A stretch of DNA of 64,000 nucleotides from Clostridia bacterium (GTDB lineage: Bacteria > Bacillota > Clostridia > Christensenellales > Aristaeellaceae): positions 18,883 to 82,882 of the forward strand of contig JAGBBA010000064.1 of assembly GCA_017938695.1 (NCBI GenBank), in the 5' to 3' direction. Position numbers and translations under genes: made by a program. Below the pieces are notes generated by a model that saw nothing but the letters and a program-made list of their open reading frames with translations, did not search any database and was not told the origin of the DNA. Below are positions 15,765 through 23,967 of the stretch, in pieces. Within the stretch, counting starts at the first letter, position 1, and every line of letters starts with the position of its first letter.

Positions 15765-17156
15765 ATGATGACCATTAAGGATAACAAGGCTTCCGGCCTG
15801 CAGGTGGCCTACATCGGCGGCGGCAGCCGCGGCTGGGCCTGGGGCTTTATGGCTGACCTGGCCATGGACGAGCAGCTGTGCGGCGAGGTGCGCCTGTACG
15901 ATATCGACCGCAGCGCGGCCGAGCGCAACGAGATCATCGGCAACCGGCTGAGCGAGAAGGCCGAGGTCAAGTCCAAGTGGACGTATTCCGTCAGCGATTC
16001 CCTGAAGGACGCCCTCACCGGTGCGGATTTCGTGGTGATCTCCATCCTGCCCGGCACCTTTGAGGAAATGAAGTCCGACGTGCATCTGCCTGAGCGCGTG
16101 GGCGTGTGGCAGCCCGTGGGCGACACCGTGGGCCCCGGCGGCTTTATGCGCGCCATGCGCACCATCCCCATGTTTGTGGAGATCGGCGAGGCCATCCGCG
16201 ATTATGCGCCCGACGCCTGGGTGATCAACTACACCAACCCCATGAGCCTGTGCGTGCGCACGCTGTATGAAGTGTTCCCCAAGATCAAGGCCTTCGGCTG
16301 CTGCCACGAGGTGTTCGGCACCCAGAAGCTGATGTGCCAGATGCTGGAGGACGAGTACGGCATCAAGGCCGAGCGGCATGAAATCTACACCCAGGTCACC
16401 GGCATCAACCACTTCACCTGGCTGACCCGCGCCACCTACAAGGGCATGGACCTGATGCCCCTGTATGCCAAGTATGCCGAGAAGTACGCCGACGGCTACG
16501 ACAAGGGCGGCGACAACAACTGGATGAACTCCAATTTCAACTGCGCCCAGAAGGTGAAGTTCGACCTCTTCCGCCGCTACGGCTCCATTGCCGCCGCCGG
16601 CGACCGCCATCTGGTGGAGTTCCTGCCCCCCTGGTATAACGACAGCCCCGAAACCGTGGCCAAGTGGAAGTTCAACCTGACCACCGTGGATTGGCGCATC
16701 GGCGACCTGGCCAAGCGTATGCAGCGCAGCGACGATCTGATCGCTGGTAAGGAGGAGCTGAGCCTCTCCGGCTCCGGCGAGGAAGGCCATCTGCTGCTGA
16801 AGGCCGTGCTGGGCCTGGGCGACCTGGTGAGCAACGTCAACGTGCCCAACCGGGGCCAAATTCCCAACCTGCCCCTGGGCGCGGTGGTGGAAACCAACGC
16901 CCTCTTCGGCTATGACCGCATCGAGCCCGTGCATGCCGGGGACATCCCTGCCAACATCCTGCCCCTGGTGGCCCGGCAGATCTACAACCAGGAGAACACC
17001 CTGCGCGCCGCCATGACCTGCGACCGTAAGCTGGGCTTTACCACCTTCATGAACGATCCGCAGATGGCCAAGGTGTCCATGGAGGACGGCCAGAAGCTGT
17101 TCGACGATATGCTGGAAAACCAGCGCAAGTACCTGCCTGCCAAGTGGTTTGAGTAA
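15765..17156 (+). CDS. GH4 family NAD-dependent glycosidase (alpha-galactosidase/alpha-galacturonidase type)
   Basis: The 463-residue product has the GH4 signature. An N-terminal Rossmann segment VAYIGGGSRGW binds NAD, NYTNPM at 155-160 lies in the active site, and Cys180 of the CCHEVFG motif plus His216 of GINHFTW are the expected metal ligands. GH4 enzymes cleave glycosides by transient oxidation at C3, with Mn2+ and NAD+. The Cys-His arrangement fits the MelA/LplA-like branch, but the sugar and linkage cannot be assigned. The enzyme has no signal peptide and would act in the cytoplasm. AAAGGAG before the ATG supports this start. It stands alone, divergent from the polysaccharide operon. 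Confidence 0.9.
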   Translation: MMTIKDNKASGLQVAYIGGGSRGWAWGFMADLAMDEQLCGEVRLYDIDRSAAERNEIIGNRLSEKAEVKSKWTYSVSDSLKDALTGADFVVISILPGTFEEMKSDVHLPERVGVWQPVGDTVGPGGFMRAMRTIPMFVEIGEAIRDYAPDAWVINYTNPMSLCVRTLYEVFPKIKAFGCCHEVFGTQKLMCQMLEDEYGIKAERHEIYTQVTGINHFTWLTRATYKGMDLMPLYAKYAEKYADGYDKGGDNNWMNSNFNCAQKVKFDLFRRYGSIAAAGDRHLVEFLPPWYNDSPETVAKWKFNLTTVDWRIGDLAKRMQRSDDLIAGKEELSLSGSGEEGHLLLKAVLGLGDLVSNVNVPNRGQIPNLPLGAVVETNALFGYDRIEPVHAGDIPANILPLVARQIYNQENTLRAAMTCDRKLGFTTFMNDPQMAKVSMEDGQKLFDDMLENQRKYLPAKWFE

Positions 17157-17166
17157 GGCAGCAAGC

Positions 17167-17206
17167 AAAAAGGAACGGAAGCGATTCGCTTCCGTTCCTT
17201 TTCTTT
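17167..17206 (+). terminator. Bidirectional terminator between the GH4 gene and the sulfatase gene
   Basis: A 14-16 base stem (AAAGGAACGGAAGCG and its complement around a 3-base loop) carries A/T runs on both sides. It serves the GH4 gene on the plus strand and the sulfatase gene, ending at 17210, on the minus strand. Confidence 0.85.
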
Positions 17207-17209
17207 GTA

Positions 17210-18949
17210 TTACTGGGCATTCAGCCATTCCTCGAAGGATTTTTCAGATACATTCGCCATGGAGAATTCCACGTCCCACCAGTTGCCGGTGGGCTGGTAG
17301 CTGGCCAACTCCTGAGCGTCGCCGTTCACCAGGTATTCACGCAGGGCGATCTCGCCATCCTCGTCGGAGAACAGGGCGGTGTAGCAGTAGGTGCGCTGAC
17401 GGGCCTCGCCTTCGGGAATGTCCAGCAGGGTGCGGCCGTAGGCGGCAGCGTCGATGCCCAGGCCCTGCAGATAGGTGGCAGGCAGGTCCTCGTGGCATAC
17501 GGGGGCGTTGGAAATGGCCAGGGGTGCATCGGCAGCACCGGCGGGTTTGACCATCATCAGAGGTGCGGCGGCCTGGGGGAGATCCAGGCTGTCGCCGCCG
17601 CCGGAGTAGCCGTGGTCAGCGGTGATGACGATGGTGCTCTGGTCGTAAATGCCCAGGGCTTTCATCTGCTGCACATACTCGGCTACCATCCGCAGGGAGC
17701 CGCACATGGCGTCGGTGCGCTGGGGGGTGTAGTCGTACACGAAGTCCAGGTTGGCGTCCCAGCAGTAGCCGGGGTGGTTGCCCCACAGGTGGTAGAAGCG
17801 GAAGGCCTTCTTGTAATTGTCCGTGGCGGTCAGGGTCTGGTCTGCCAGCTCGTAGTAGAAGTCGCAGTCCAGGTTGCTGAAGTAGGTTTCCTCCAGGGTC
17901 ATGGACTCTGCGCCGATGTCGAAGGGATCGTACTCGTACTCCTCCTTCAGCGCATAGGGGGCCAGCTTGTACAGGGAAATGGTGCCCATGCCCTGCACCA
18001 GGCCGGGCAGGCTCAGGTTTTCCAGCTGGTTATAGGCATAAGCGGTGCTGTTGGCGATGATATCGCTGGCGGCGTTGCCGATCATGCCGATATCCTCGGT
18101 ATAGATGCGCACGTCCGTCCCGGCGGCGTGCATGTCCCGCAGGAGGGTGCCGTTGGTAAAGGCACGGTCCACATACAGGGCGGGGTCTTCGTTGAAATAG
18201 AAGCGTTCGCCGGTGAGCATGTAGGTCAGGGAGGGGAAGGTGCGGCTGTAAGCACTGGTGGCGTTGGGGAAGTAAGTGAAGCCGGAAAGCTCGCTGTGCA
18301 GCTCGGGGTACTGGGCCAGGGTGTCGTTCACGATGCTCACGTCGCTGGTATCCAGGATGAACACCACCACGTTTTCGCCCTTGGAAAGCTCAAACTGGCC
18401 GTTGCCGGTGAGGAAGGTTTCCAGCTGGCCGCCGGAAAGGTCGCTGGTGAAGATCAGCGTTACCAGGGCCAGGGCCTGGATGCCCGTCAGCGCGGCGGAA
18501 ACATAGCGCAGCACGTTGTGGGCCAGCTGTTCCTTCTTTTTGAGCAGCAGCACGATGGTCGCCGCCAGCACCGCCAGCAGGATCGCGCCCCAGATCACCA
18601 GGTTCACGGTGATCTGCCCGGGGGTGATGTTCATTTCCTCGCCCGTGAGGGTCACCATGCCGCCGTTGAGGAACATGCTCTGCACATAGCAGCCAAGGCC
18701 CAGACCAGCGGTGAGGGCATTCAGCAGCAGGGACACCTTGCGGGGAAGGAGCATCTCCACGGCGGTGAGCAGCAGCGCGGCCAGAAGGGTCGCGGCCAGC
18801 ATGATCCACCACACATGCTCAAAGGGCATGACGAAGGAGCTCAAATTGCCCACGTACACTTCCATGGGGGCAAAATAGAGCACCGTGCCTGCCAGAAACA
18901 GGTTGCACAACAGGGCTGTCAGCAGCTTGGCTTTCCAGGGATGCTTCAT
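17210..18949 (-). CDS. Membrane-anchored sulfatase/LtaS-like alkaline phosphatase superfamily protein
   Basis: The 579-residue product has about five membrane helices in its first 165 residues and then an extracellular alkaline-phosphatase-fold domain. Visible motifs are NVVVFILDTSD (metal-binding Asp), a SAYSRTFPSLTYMLTGE segment where the catalytic Ser/Thr nucleophile is expected, a FYHLWGNHPGY His site and IVITADHGYSGG. This resembles LtaS and related phosphoglycerol/phosphoethanolamine transferases or sulfatases. It is the last gene of a three-gene unit with the YidC-TagF fusion and ends one base after the small membrane protein's region begins. A role in adding phosphoglycerol or phosphoethanolamine to the envelope is inferred; simple sulfatase activity is possible. 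Confidence 0.75.
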   Translation of the reverse strand: MKHPWKAKLLTALLCNLFLAGTVLYFAPMEVYVGNLSSFVMPFEHVWWIMLAATLLAALLLTAVEMLLPRKVSLLLNALTAGLGLGCYVQSMFLNGGMVTLTGEEMNITPGQITVNLVIWGAILLAVLAATIVLLLKKKEQLAHNVLRYVSAALTGIQALALVTLIFTSDLSGGQLETFLTGNGQFELSKGENVVVFILDTSDVSIVNDTLAQYPELHSELSGFTYFPNATSAYSRTFPSLTYMLTGERFYFNEDPALYVDRAFTNGTLLRDMHAAGTDVRIYTEDIGMIGNAASDIIANSTAYAYNQLENLSLPGLVQGMGTISLYKLAPYALKEEYEYDPFDIGAESMTLEETYFSNLDCDFYYELADQTLTATDNYKKAFRFYHLWGNHPGYCWDANLDFVYDYTPQRTDAMCGSLRMVAEYVQQMKALGIYDQSTIVITADHGYSGGGDSLDLPQAAAPLMMVKPAGAADAPLAISNAPVCHEDLPATYLQGLGIDAAAYGRTLLDIPEGEARQRTYCYTALFSDEDGEIALREYLVNGDAQELASYQPTGNWWDVEFSMANVSEKSFEEWLNAQ

Positions 18950-18950
18950 C

Positions 18951-19223
18951 TTAGGCCTCCTGGTCGTCCTTGACGATCACGTCTTCTTCAACTTCCTTGT
19001 TCTTGTCCAGGTTGATACCCATCTTCTCGTTCAGGCGTTTCTTGGCGCGGCGCCAGTAGATCACCACAAAGGAGCCCACGGCCACGGCGATACCGGCGAT
19101 GGCCTGGATGAGATAGGTGGTGGTGGAGGGATCGATGTAGGCGTAGGCCACGGTGGGGAAGAAAGCGTTCTTGTAGGCGATCAGGGCCAGCACCAGGCCC
19201 AGGAACTTCATGGTCTTTTTCAT
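18951..19223 (-). CDS. Small YIDPS-motif membrane protein
   Basis: The 90-residue product has an N-terminal hydrophobic segment that looks like a signal or anchor, ending at AYAYIDPSTTTYLIQAIAG. A second helix (about residues 38-60) and a strongly acidic/basic cytoplasmic tail follow. The YIDP-[GS]-x-[ST] motif followed by a helix recurs in small proteins next to envelope phosphotransferases in Clostridia; no function is known to me. The gene lies 12 bases after the YidC-TagF gene and 1 base before the sulfatase, so the three are probably made together. It could be an adaptor between the two larger proteins. Confidence 0.7.
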   Translation of the reverse strand: MKKTMKFLGLVLALIAYKNAFFPTVAYAYIDPSTTTYLIQAIAGIAVAVGSFVVIYWRRAKKRLNEKMGINLDKNKEVEEDVIVKDDQEA

Positions 19224-19235
19224 GGTGTATTCTCC

Positions 19236-21329
19236 TTACTTTTTCTTGGTCAGACGGCTGATGATATAGTCAGCGGCGGTCTTGCCGCAGGAACCCAGGT
19301 TGAAGATGTTTTCGGTGCGCACCTGCTTGATCTGCTCGCTCCAGCGGCCGGGGTTATCCAGCATATCCCGGGCCAGGTCGGCGGCGCGGGCGACCTCGTC
19401 CTTGTTCAGGGACTGGCCGATCTTGTCGCGCAGGGAAATTTCGAGGGGCGTGATGCCGATCTTCTCCCAGTTGGGGTTGGGGGCCTTGACCTTGGTGTTG
19501 ATGAACAGCGTGGGCCGCAGCGTGGAGTAGGAATACTCGTAGGCGATGCCCGACCAGTCGGTGATCATCAGATCGCTGCGCCAGATGGAGGTGCTGTCGG
19601 AGAAGTCGGTTTCGAACACCAGGCCTTCGCCGGTCTTCTGCTCCCAGCGGGCCATGAGGGCCTCCATCCGGGGCCAGTAGCGTTTCACATACTCGGGATG
19701 GGGGCGAACCACCAGCTGGTATTCGTCGCACAAAAGGGTCTCGATCAGTTCATCAATGACGGAATCCAGGATGTTGTCCTCCTGCCAGGAGGGGGCGATC
19801 AGCACACGCTTGCGGGGCTGCTGGGGAAGGTCGCTGCTTTCGTAGCCAGCCACCAGGTCGTCCATCAGGCAGTAGCCGCAGGGCACCAGGGTCTTTTCGG
19901 GGGTGCCGTACACCTTCTCGGTGGCGCGGATTTCCTCCATCTGCTGGGGGCCGACGCAGAATACCGTGTCGAAGTGGTCCAGCGCGCCCTCCCGGAAGCC
20001 CATGTGGATGCTCATGGCGTCGTGGGGGGTGTAGATGTACTCCACATCCTTGCGCATTTTGCTGCGCTTGATCTGGTACTTCTCTAGGTCGGGGGTGGTC
20101 ATCACCACCAGGTCGGCGTCCAGCTTCATCATCAGGGTGATGATCTTGCGCGGGCCGATGTAGTAGGGCACGATGCGGGGCTCCTTCTCCGCCAGGGCGA
20201 AGATCTGATCCTCCGGGTCGTTGGTGACGTAGTGGATCTTCATGTTGGTGCGGCGGAGAAGCTGCTCCACAATGTCCTTGTAGTACTTCCAGAAGCCGCT
20301 CTTTTCAGAGTAGAACACCACATGCTTGTTCAGCACCGAGAAGAACCGCTTGTAGTCCTGCTTTTCACGCTTGGCGTTGGGGTCCTTGCTGAACAGTCCG
20401 CCGCTCTTTTTGCCGCCGGCCAGGTTTTCCATTTCCTCCAGGGCAGCGCGGCTCTTTTCCAGCTCGGCATAGTCCACAAACTTCTTGGGGTCGATGGCCA
20501 TGTTCAGCAGGTACATCTGCACGATGGAAATCAGGTTGCTGGCGATCCAGTACAGGCCGATGCCGGCCGGTACGAAGAAGCCCAGGTACAGCGACAGACC
20601 CACGGAAATGGCCATGGTGCCGTATTTATTCACCTTGCCCTGCTCGGCCTGCAGCACCTGGTCGTGGTTCTGGGTCACGCACATGATCCACGCGCTCAGC
20701 GCGGCCAGCACGGGCACGATCAGCGTGATGCCCAGCGTTTCCGAGGGGATCCAGCTCAGGTCAAGGCCCAGGAAGTTCATCTGGAAGGCCTGCAGCTGCG
20801 CCACGATGGCAGGCATATCGCCGCCCTCCAGGGCCAGGAAGGCATCCTGGTAAGCCGGGTTCTTGACGGCGTTCACCACCGTCATCTGGATGGAGGAGGA
20901 CAAAACGTCCGCGCCGGTGAGCTCGCCCGTCAGGGCCACCATGGCGGCGGAAAGCTCTTCCGGCAGGCAGAGGATGTAGCGCAGGGGGTTGTAGATCACT
21001 TCCACCAGGCCCAGCAGGATCACCACCTGCACCAGCAGGGGGATCACGCTGGCCAGGGCGTTGTATTTGTATTTCTTATAGATGTCGGCCTGCTTTTCGG
21101 CAATGGTATCCAGATCGCCGAAGTGGTTCACCTTCAGCCAGTTGATCTCCGGCTGCATCTTCACCAGCTTGATGCCGTTTTTCTGCACCCAGATGGAAAT
21201 GGGCAGCAGAACGACCTTCGACAAAAGCACAAACAGCAGTATGGCCAGGCCGTAATTCTGCGTCAGCATATAGCAGGGGCGGATCACATACCCCAGCAGC
21301 TGACCGATCAGTCCAACGATGGTATCCAA
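19236..21329 (-). CDS. YidC/Oxa1-type insertase fused to a TagF/TagB-like CDP-glycerol glycerophosphotransferase
   Basis: The 697-residue product has two distinct halves. Residues about 22-290 form a YidC domain: LLSKVVLLPISIWVQKNG, a cytoplasmic helical hairpin, then FFVPAGIGLYWIASNLISIV. Lys38 sits where the groove Arg of YidC is expected. Residues about 330-690 match glycerophosphotransferases: YTPHDAMSIHMGF, APSWQEDN (512-519), VRPHPEY (541-547) and DLMITDWSGIAYEYS (586-600). The fusion would place a teichoic-acid-type polymerase on a membrane-embedded insertase fold. Translation starts at TTG (21327-21329), preceded by GAGGTGAG; no ATG is better placed. This heads the three-gene unit ending at 17210. 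Confidence 0.85.
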   Translation of the reverse strand: MDTIVGLIGQLLGYVIRPCYMLTQNYGLAILLFVLLSKVVLLPISIWVQKNGIKLVKMQPEINWLKVNHFGDLDTIAEKQADIYKKYKYNALASVIPLLVQVVILLGLVEVIYNPLRYILCLPEELSAAMVALTGELTGADVLSSSIQMTVVNAVKNPAYQDAFLALEGGDMPAIVAQLQAFQMNFLGLDLSWIPSETLGITLIVPVLAALSAWIMCVTQNHDQVLQAEQGKVNKYGTMAISVGLSLYLGFFVPAGIGLYWIASNLISIVQMYLLNMAIDPKKFVDYAELEKSRAALEEMENLAGGKKSGGLFSKDPNAKREKQDYKRFFSVLNKHVVFYSEKSGFWKYYKDIVEQLLRRTNMKIHYVTNDPEDQIFALAEKEPRIVPYYIGPRKIITLMMKLDADLVVMTTPDLEKYQIKRSKMRKDVEYIYTPHDAMSIHMGFREGALDHFDTVFCVGPQQMEEIRATEKVYGTPEKTLVPCGYCLMDDLVAGYESSDLPQQPRKRVLIAPSWQEDNILDSVIDELIETLLCDEYQLVVRPHPEYVKRYWPRMEALMARWEQKTGEGLVFETDFSDSTSIWRSDLMITDWSGIAYEYSYSTLRPTLFINTKVKAPNPNWEKIGITPLEISLRDKIGQSLNKDEVARAADLARDMLDNPGRWSEQIKQVRTENIFNLGSCGKTAADYIISRLTKKK

Positions 21330-21374
21330 CGTCTTCTCACCTCGTGATGGTTGTGTGCATATGGACTAAATTTT

Positions 21375-21404
21375 ATTTTATCACTGTATGTTATGCCTTG
21401 TCAA
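21375..21404 (-). promoter_or_regulatory. Sigma-A promoter for the YidC-TagF unit
   Basis: On the minus strand TTGACA (21399-21404) and TAAAAT (21375-21380) are separated by 18 bases. The leader to the TTG start is about 40 bases. This is one of the best -35 boxes in the window. Confidence 0.75.
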
Positions 21405-21417
21405 ATCGCCCTCCTGC

Positions 21418-21447
21418 TTGCAGTCTTTTGTCCTTTCGTGGTACAAT
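21418..21447 (+). promoter_or_regulatory. Promoter for the ABC exporter gene
   Basis: The extended -10 TGGTACAAT (TACAAT at 21442-21447) lies 18 bases from a weak -35 TTGCAG (21418-21423). The -35 region is close to that of the divergent YidC-TagF promoter, so the two promoters nearly abut. Confidence 0.55.
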
Positions 21448-21478
21448 ATTCCGGATCGAAAACTGTGGAGGAAAACCC

Positions 21479-23230
21479 ATGAAAACCTCAACCCTGATCA
21501 AAAGATTCCTTCCTTATTTTAAGCGGTACAAGGGCACCGTGGCCTTCGACCTGATGTGCGCCGCGCTGACCACCGTGTGCGAATTGGTGCTGCCGCTGAT
21601 CGTCAGCGAGATCACCGACAGGGCCACCATCGACCCGGCCTCCCTCACGGTGAAGTTCGTGCTCACTATGGGCGGGGTGTATCTGCTCCTGCGCGTGGTG
21701 GACGCGGCGGCCAATTATTTCATGCAGTCCGTGGGCCACATCATGGGCTCCAAGATGGAAACGGATATGCGCCGCGACCTGTTCCACCACCTGCAGCAGC
21801 TGTCCTTCGGCTATTACAGCGAAACCAAGGTGGGCCAAATCATGGCGCGCATCACCTCCGACCTGTTCCAGGTGACGGAGTTCGCCCACCACTGCCCGGA
21901 GGAGTTCTTCATCGCGGGCATCAAGATCATCGTCAGCTTTGTGGTGCTGTGCGGCATGAACATTCCCCTGACGCTGCTGGTGTTCGCGGTGCTGCCCTTC
22001 ATGCTGGCGGCGGCCTTCCATTTCAACCGCAAGATGCGCCGGGTGATGCTGGCCCGCAACAAGCAGGTGGGCGAGATTAACGCCCAGGTGGAGGACAGCC
22101 TGCTGGGCATCCGCGTGGTGAAGAGCTTCGCCAACGAGGGCATCGAAGAAGAAAAGTTCCGCCAGGGCAACCAGCGTTTCCTGGAGTTGAAGGCGGAGTC
22201 CTACAAGGTGATGGCCCAGTTCGGCACCTCCAACCGCATCTGCGACGGCCTGATGTACATCATTATCGTCATGGCGGGCGCGATCCTCATCGGCAAGGGC
22301 AAATTGAGCATTGCGGACTTCACGGCCTATCTGCTCTATGCCACGGTGCTGCTGAACTCCATCCGCCGCATTGTGGAGTTCACCGAGCAGTTCCAGCAGG
22401 GCATGACGGGCATTGAGCGTTTCTTTGAGATCCTGGACGCCCCGGAGGATATCCAGGACAAGCCTGGTGCCAAGGAAATGAAGGACGTCAAGGGCGCGGT
22501 GACCTTCGACAACGTGTCCTTCCATTATGCCGACGATAACACCGAGGTGCTCCACCGCCTGAACCTGACGGTGCAGCCCGGGCAGTCCATTGCCCTGGTG
22601 GGTCCCTCCGGCGCAGGCAAAACCACCCTGTGCAACCTGATTCCCCGGTTCTACGATGTGACCGGCGGCCGCATCCTCATCGACGGGCAGGACATCCGGG
22701 ACTTTACCCAGCAGAGCCTGCGCCAGTCCATCGGCATGGTGCAGCAGGAGGTCTACCTGTTTGCCGGAACCGTGTTTGAGAACATCGTCTACGGCAAGCC
22801 CGGCGCGACCCTGGAGCAGGTGCAGGAGGCCGCCAAGATGGCCGGCGCGCACGAGTTCATCATGGCCCTGCCCAATGGCTACGACACCTATGTGGGCGAG
22901 CGCGGTGTGCGCCTCTCCGGCGGCCAGAAGCAGCGCATTTCCATTGCCCGTGTGTTCCTGAAGAATCCGCCCATCCTGATCCTGGACGAGGCCACCTCCG
23001 CCTTGGATAACGAGAGCGAACACCTGGTGCAACAGTCCCTGGAAAAGCTGGCCCGCGGCCGCACGGTGTTCACCATCGCCCACCGCTTGACCACCATCAA
23101 GGGCGCGGATACCATATGGGTGCTGACCGAGAACGGCGTGGAGGAAAGCGGCAGCCACACAGAACTGATGAACAAGGGCGGCCTGTATGCCCATTTGTAT
23201 GCGATGTATACCAGTGAACAAAAGCTATGA
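21479..23230 (+). CDS. ABC exporter, fused membrane and ATPase domains (MsbA/MDR type)
   Basis: The 583-residue product has a six-helix type I exporter membrane domain (about residues 1-320) and an ATPase domain: Walker A GPSGAGKTT, Q-loop MVQQEVYLF, signature LSGGQKQR, Walker B LILDEATSALD and the His loop AHRLTT. It would export a lipid, drug or peptide. The upstream frame is open for 45 more codons, but GTGGAGGAAAACCC before the ATG at 21479 fixes the start. The gene has its own extended -10 promoter and overlaps the DUF559 gene by 4 bases. No partner half-transporter is present, so it probably works as a homodimer. Confidence 0.92.
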   Translation: MKTSTLIKRFLPYFKRYKGTVAFDLMCAALTTVCELVLPLIVSEITDRATIDPASLTVKFVLTMGGVYLLLRVVDAAANYFMQSVGHIMGSKMETDMRRDLFHHLQQLSFGYYSETKVGQIMARITSDLFQVTEFAHHCPEEFFIAGIKIIVSFVVLCGMNIPLTLLVFAVLPFMLAAAFHFNRKMRRVMLARNKQVGEINAQVEDSLLGIRVVKSFANEGIEEEKFRQGNQRFLELKAESYKVMAQFGTSNRICDGLMYIIIVMAGAILIGKGKLSIADFTAYLLYATVLLNSIRRIVEFTEQFQQGMTGIERFFEILDAPEDIQDKPGAKEMKDVKGAVTFDNVSFHYADDNTEVLHRLNLTVQPGQSIALVGPSGAGKTTLCNLIPRFYDVTGGRILIDGQDIRDFTQQSLRQSIGMVQQEVYLFAGTVFENIVYGKPGATLEQVQEAAKMAGAHEFIMALPNGYDTYVGERGVRLSGGQKQRISIARVFLKNPPILILDEATSALDNESEHLVQQSLEKLARGRTVFTIAHRLTTIKGADTIWVLTENGVEESGSHTELMNKGGLYAHLYAMYTSEQKL

Positions 23231-23703
23231 ACCAGCGGAAGAATGAACGGCTGACGTCCAATGCGCAGAAACTGCGGCGTGCTATGACCAGGGAAGAACG
23301 CCGTTTGTGGTATGAATGTCTGAAACAGCTTCCTGTAACGGTGAACAGGCAAAAGGTGATAGGACATTATATTGTCGATTTCTACTGTGCATCAGCAAAG
23401 CTGGTGATTGAGCTGGATGGTTCTCAGCATTATCAGGAGGAAGCACGGCAGGCCGATTGTCAGAGAGATGCGTATCTGAACGGACTTGGGCTGCAAGTTT
23501 TACGCTATACCAACAGAGATGTGAACCAGCAGTTTCAGCAAGTGTGCGAGGATATATACAGGCAAATAATGCAGCGTACCACCTCATCAGTCGCTGCGGC
23601 GACAGCTTCCCCTCAAGGGGAAGCCAAGGAGAGCCGAAGCTTGACCGGGCACCCTGAGAGGTGCGTAAACCAGTTGGGTTGCGCACGAAAGCCTTCCCCT
23701 TGA
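23227..23703 (+). CDS. DUF559 (Vsr-like) endonuclease-domain protein
   Basis: The 158-residue product has a DUF559 core at residues about 5-115. It includes MTREERRLWYECLK, then VIGHYIVDFYCASAKLVIEL with the D-x(n)-E-L-D pattern of the PD-(D/E)XK-like fold, then DGSQHYQ and GLQVLRYTNRDV. Such proteins resemble very-short-patch-repair nucleases; cellular targets are unknown. The last 40 or so residues are encoded by repeat R2 (from 23571) and look foreign to the family, so the original stop was probably lost when the repeat arrived. The start overlaps the ABC exporter stop (ATGA). Confidence 0.8.
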   Translation: MNQRKNERLTSNAQKLRRAMTREERRLWYECLKQLPVTVNRQKVIGHYIVDFYCASAKLVIELDGSQHYQEEARQADCQRDAYLNGLGLQVLRYTNRDVNQQFQQVCEDIYRQIMQRTTSSVAAATASPQGEAKESRSLTGHPERCVNQLGCARKPSP

Positions 23704-23734
23704 GGGGAAGGTGCCCGAAGGGCGGATGAGGTGG
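23571..23734 (+). repeat. R2 interspersed repeat, copy 1
   Basis: This 164-base unit starts with GCAGCGTACCACCTCATCAG and ends with GATGAGGTGG, so the termini are inverted repeats (CCACCTCATC/GATGAGGTGG). It holds internal palindromes such as TTCCCCTCAAGGGGAA and its near mirror CTTCCCCTTGAGGGGAAG. Copy 2 follows after 29 bases in the same orientation. It looks like a MITE or REP-type element and carries no gene of its own. Confidence 0.85.
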
Positions 23735-23763
23735 ATGTGCGAGGAAAAGACGAGAAGGCAAAA

Positions 23764-23927
23764 GCAGCGTACCACCTCATCAGTCGCTGCGGCGACAGCT
23801 TCCCCTCAAGGGGAAGCCAAGGCGAGCCGGAGCTTGACCGAGCATCCCGACAGGTGTGCAGACCAGCCGGGTTGAGCACGAAAGCCTTCCCCTTGAGGGG
23901 AAGGTGCCCGAAGGGCGGATGAGGTGG
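23764..23927 (+). repeat. R2 interspersed repeat, copy 2
   Basis: This unit has the same 164-base length, termini and internal palindromes as copy 1. Differences cluster in the middle third (for example GAGCATCCCGACAGGTGTGC versus GGGCACCCTGAGAGGTGCG). It ends 40 bases before the GNAT-ManA start codon and includes no obvious promoter. Confidence 0.85.
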
Positions 23928-23967
23928 ACGCAACGAAATCAACCAATATCAACAGGGAGGAATCACC

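Noticed and set aside
15666-17228. A 520-codon minus-strand frame over the GH4 gene
   Set aside because: It is antisense to a gene with all GH4 metal and NAD motifs, and it reads through the terminator region.
21344-21478. Upstream extension of the ABC exporter reading frame (45 more codons)
   Set aside because: The extension overlaps the promoter and lacks a ribosome site, while ATG 21479 has GGAGG and suits the family.
23571-23927. A CRISPR-like array
   Set aside because: There are only two long (164-base) repeats with a 29-base spacer and palindromic ends, and no cas genes lie nearby.
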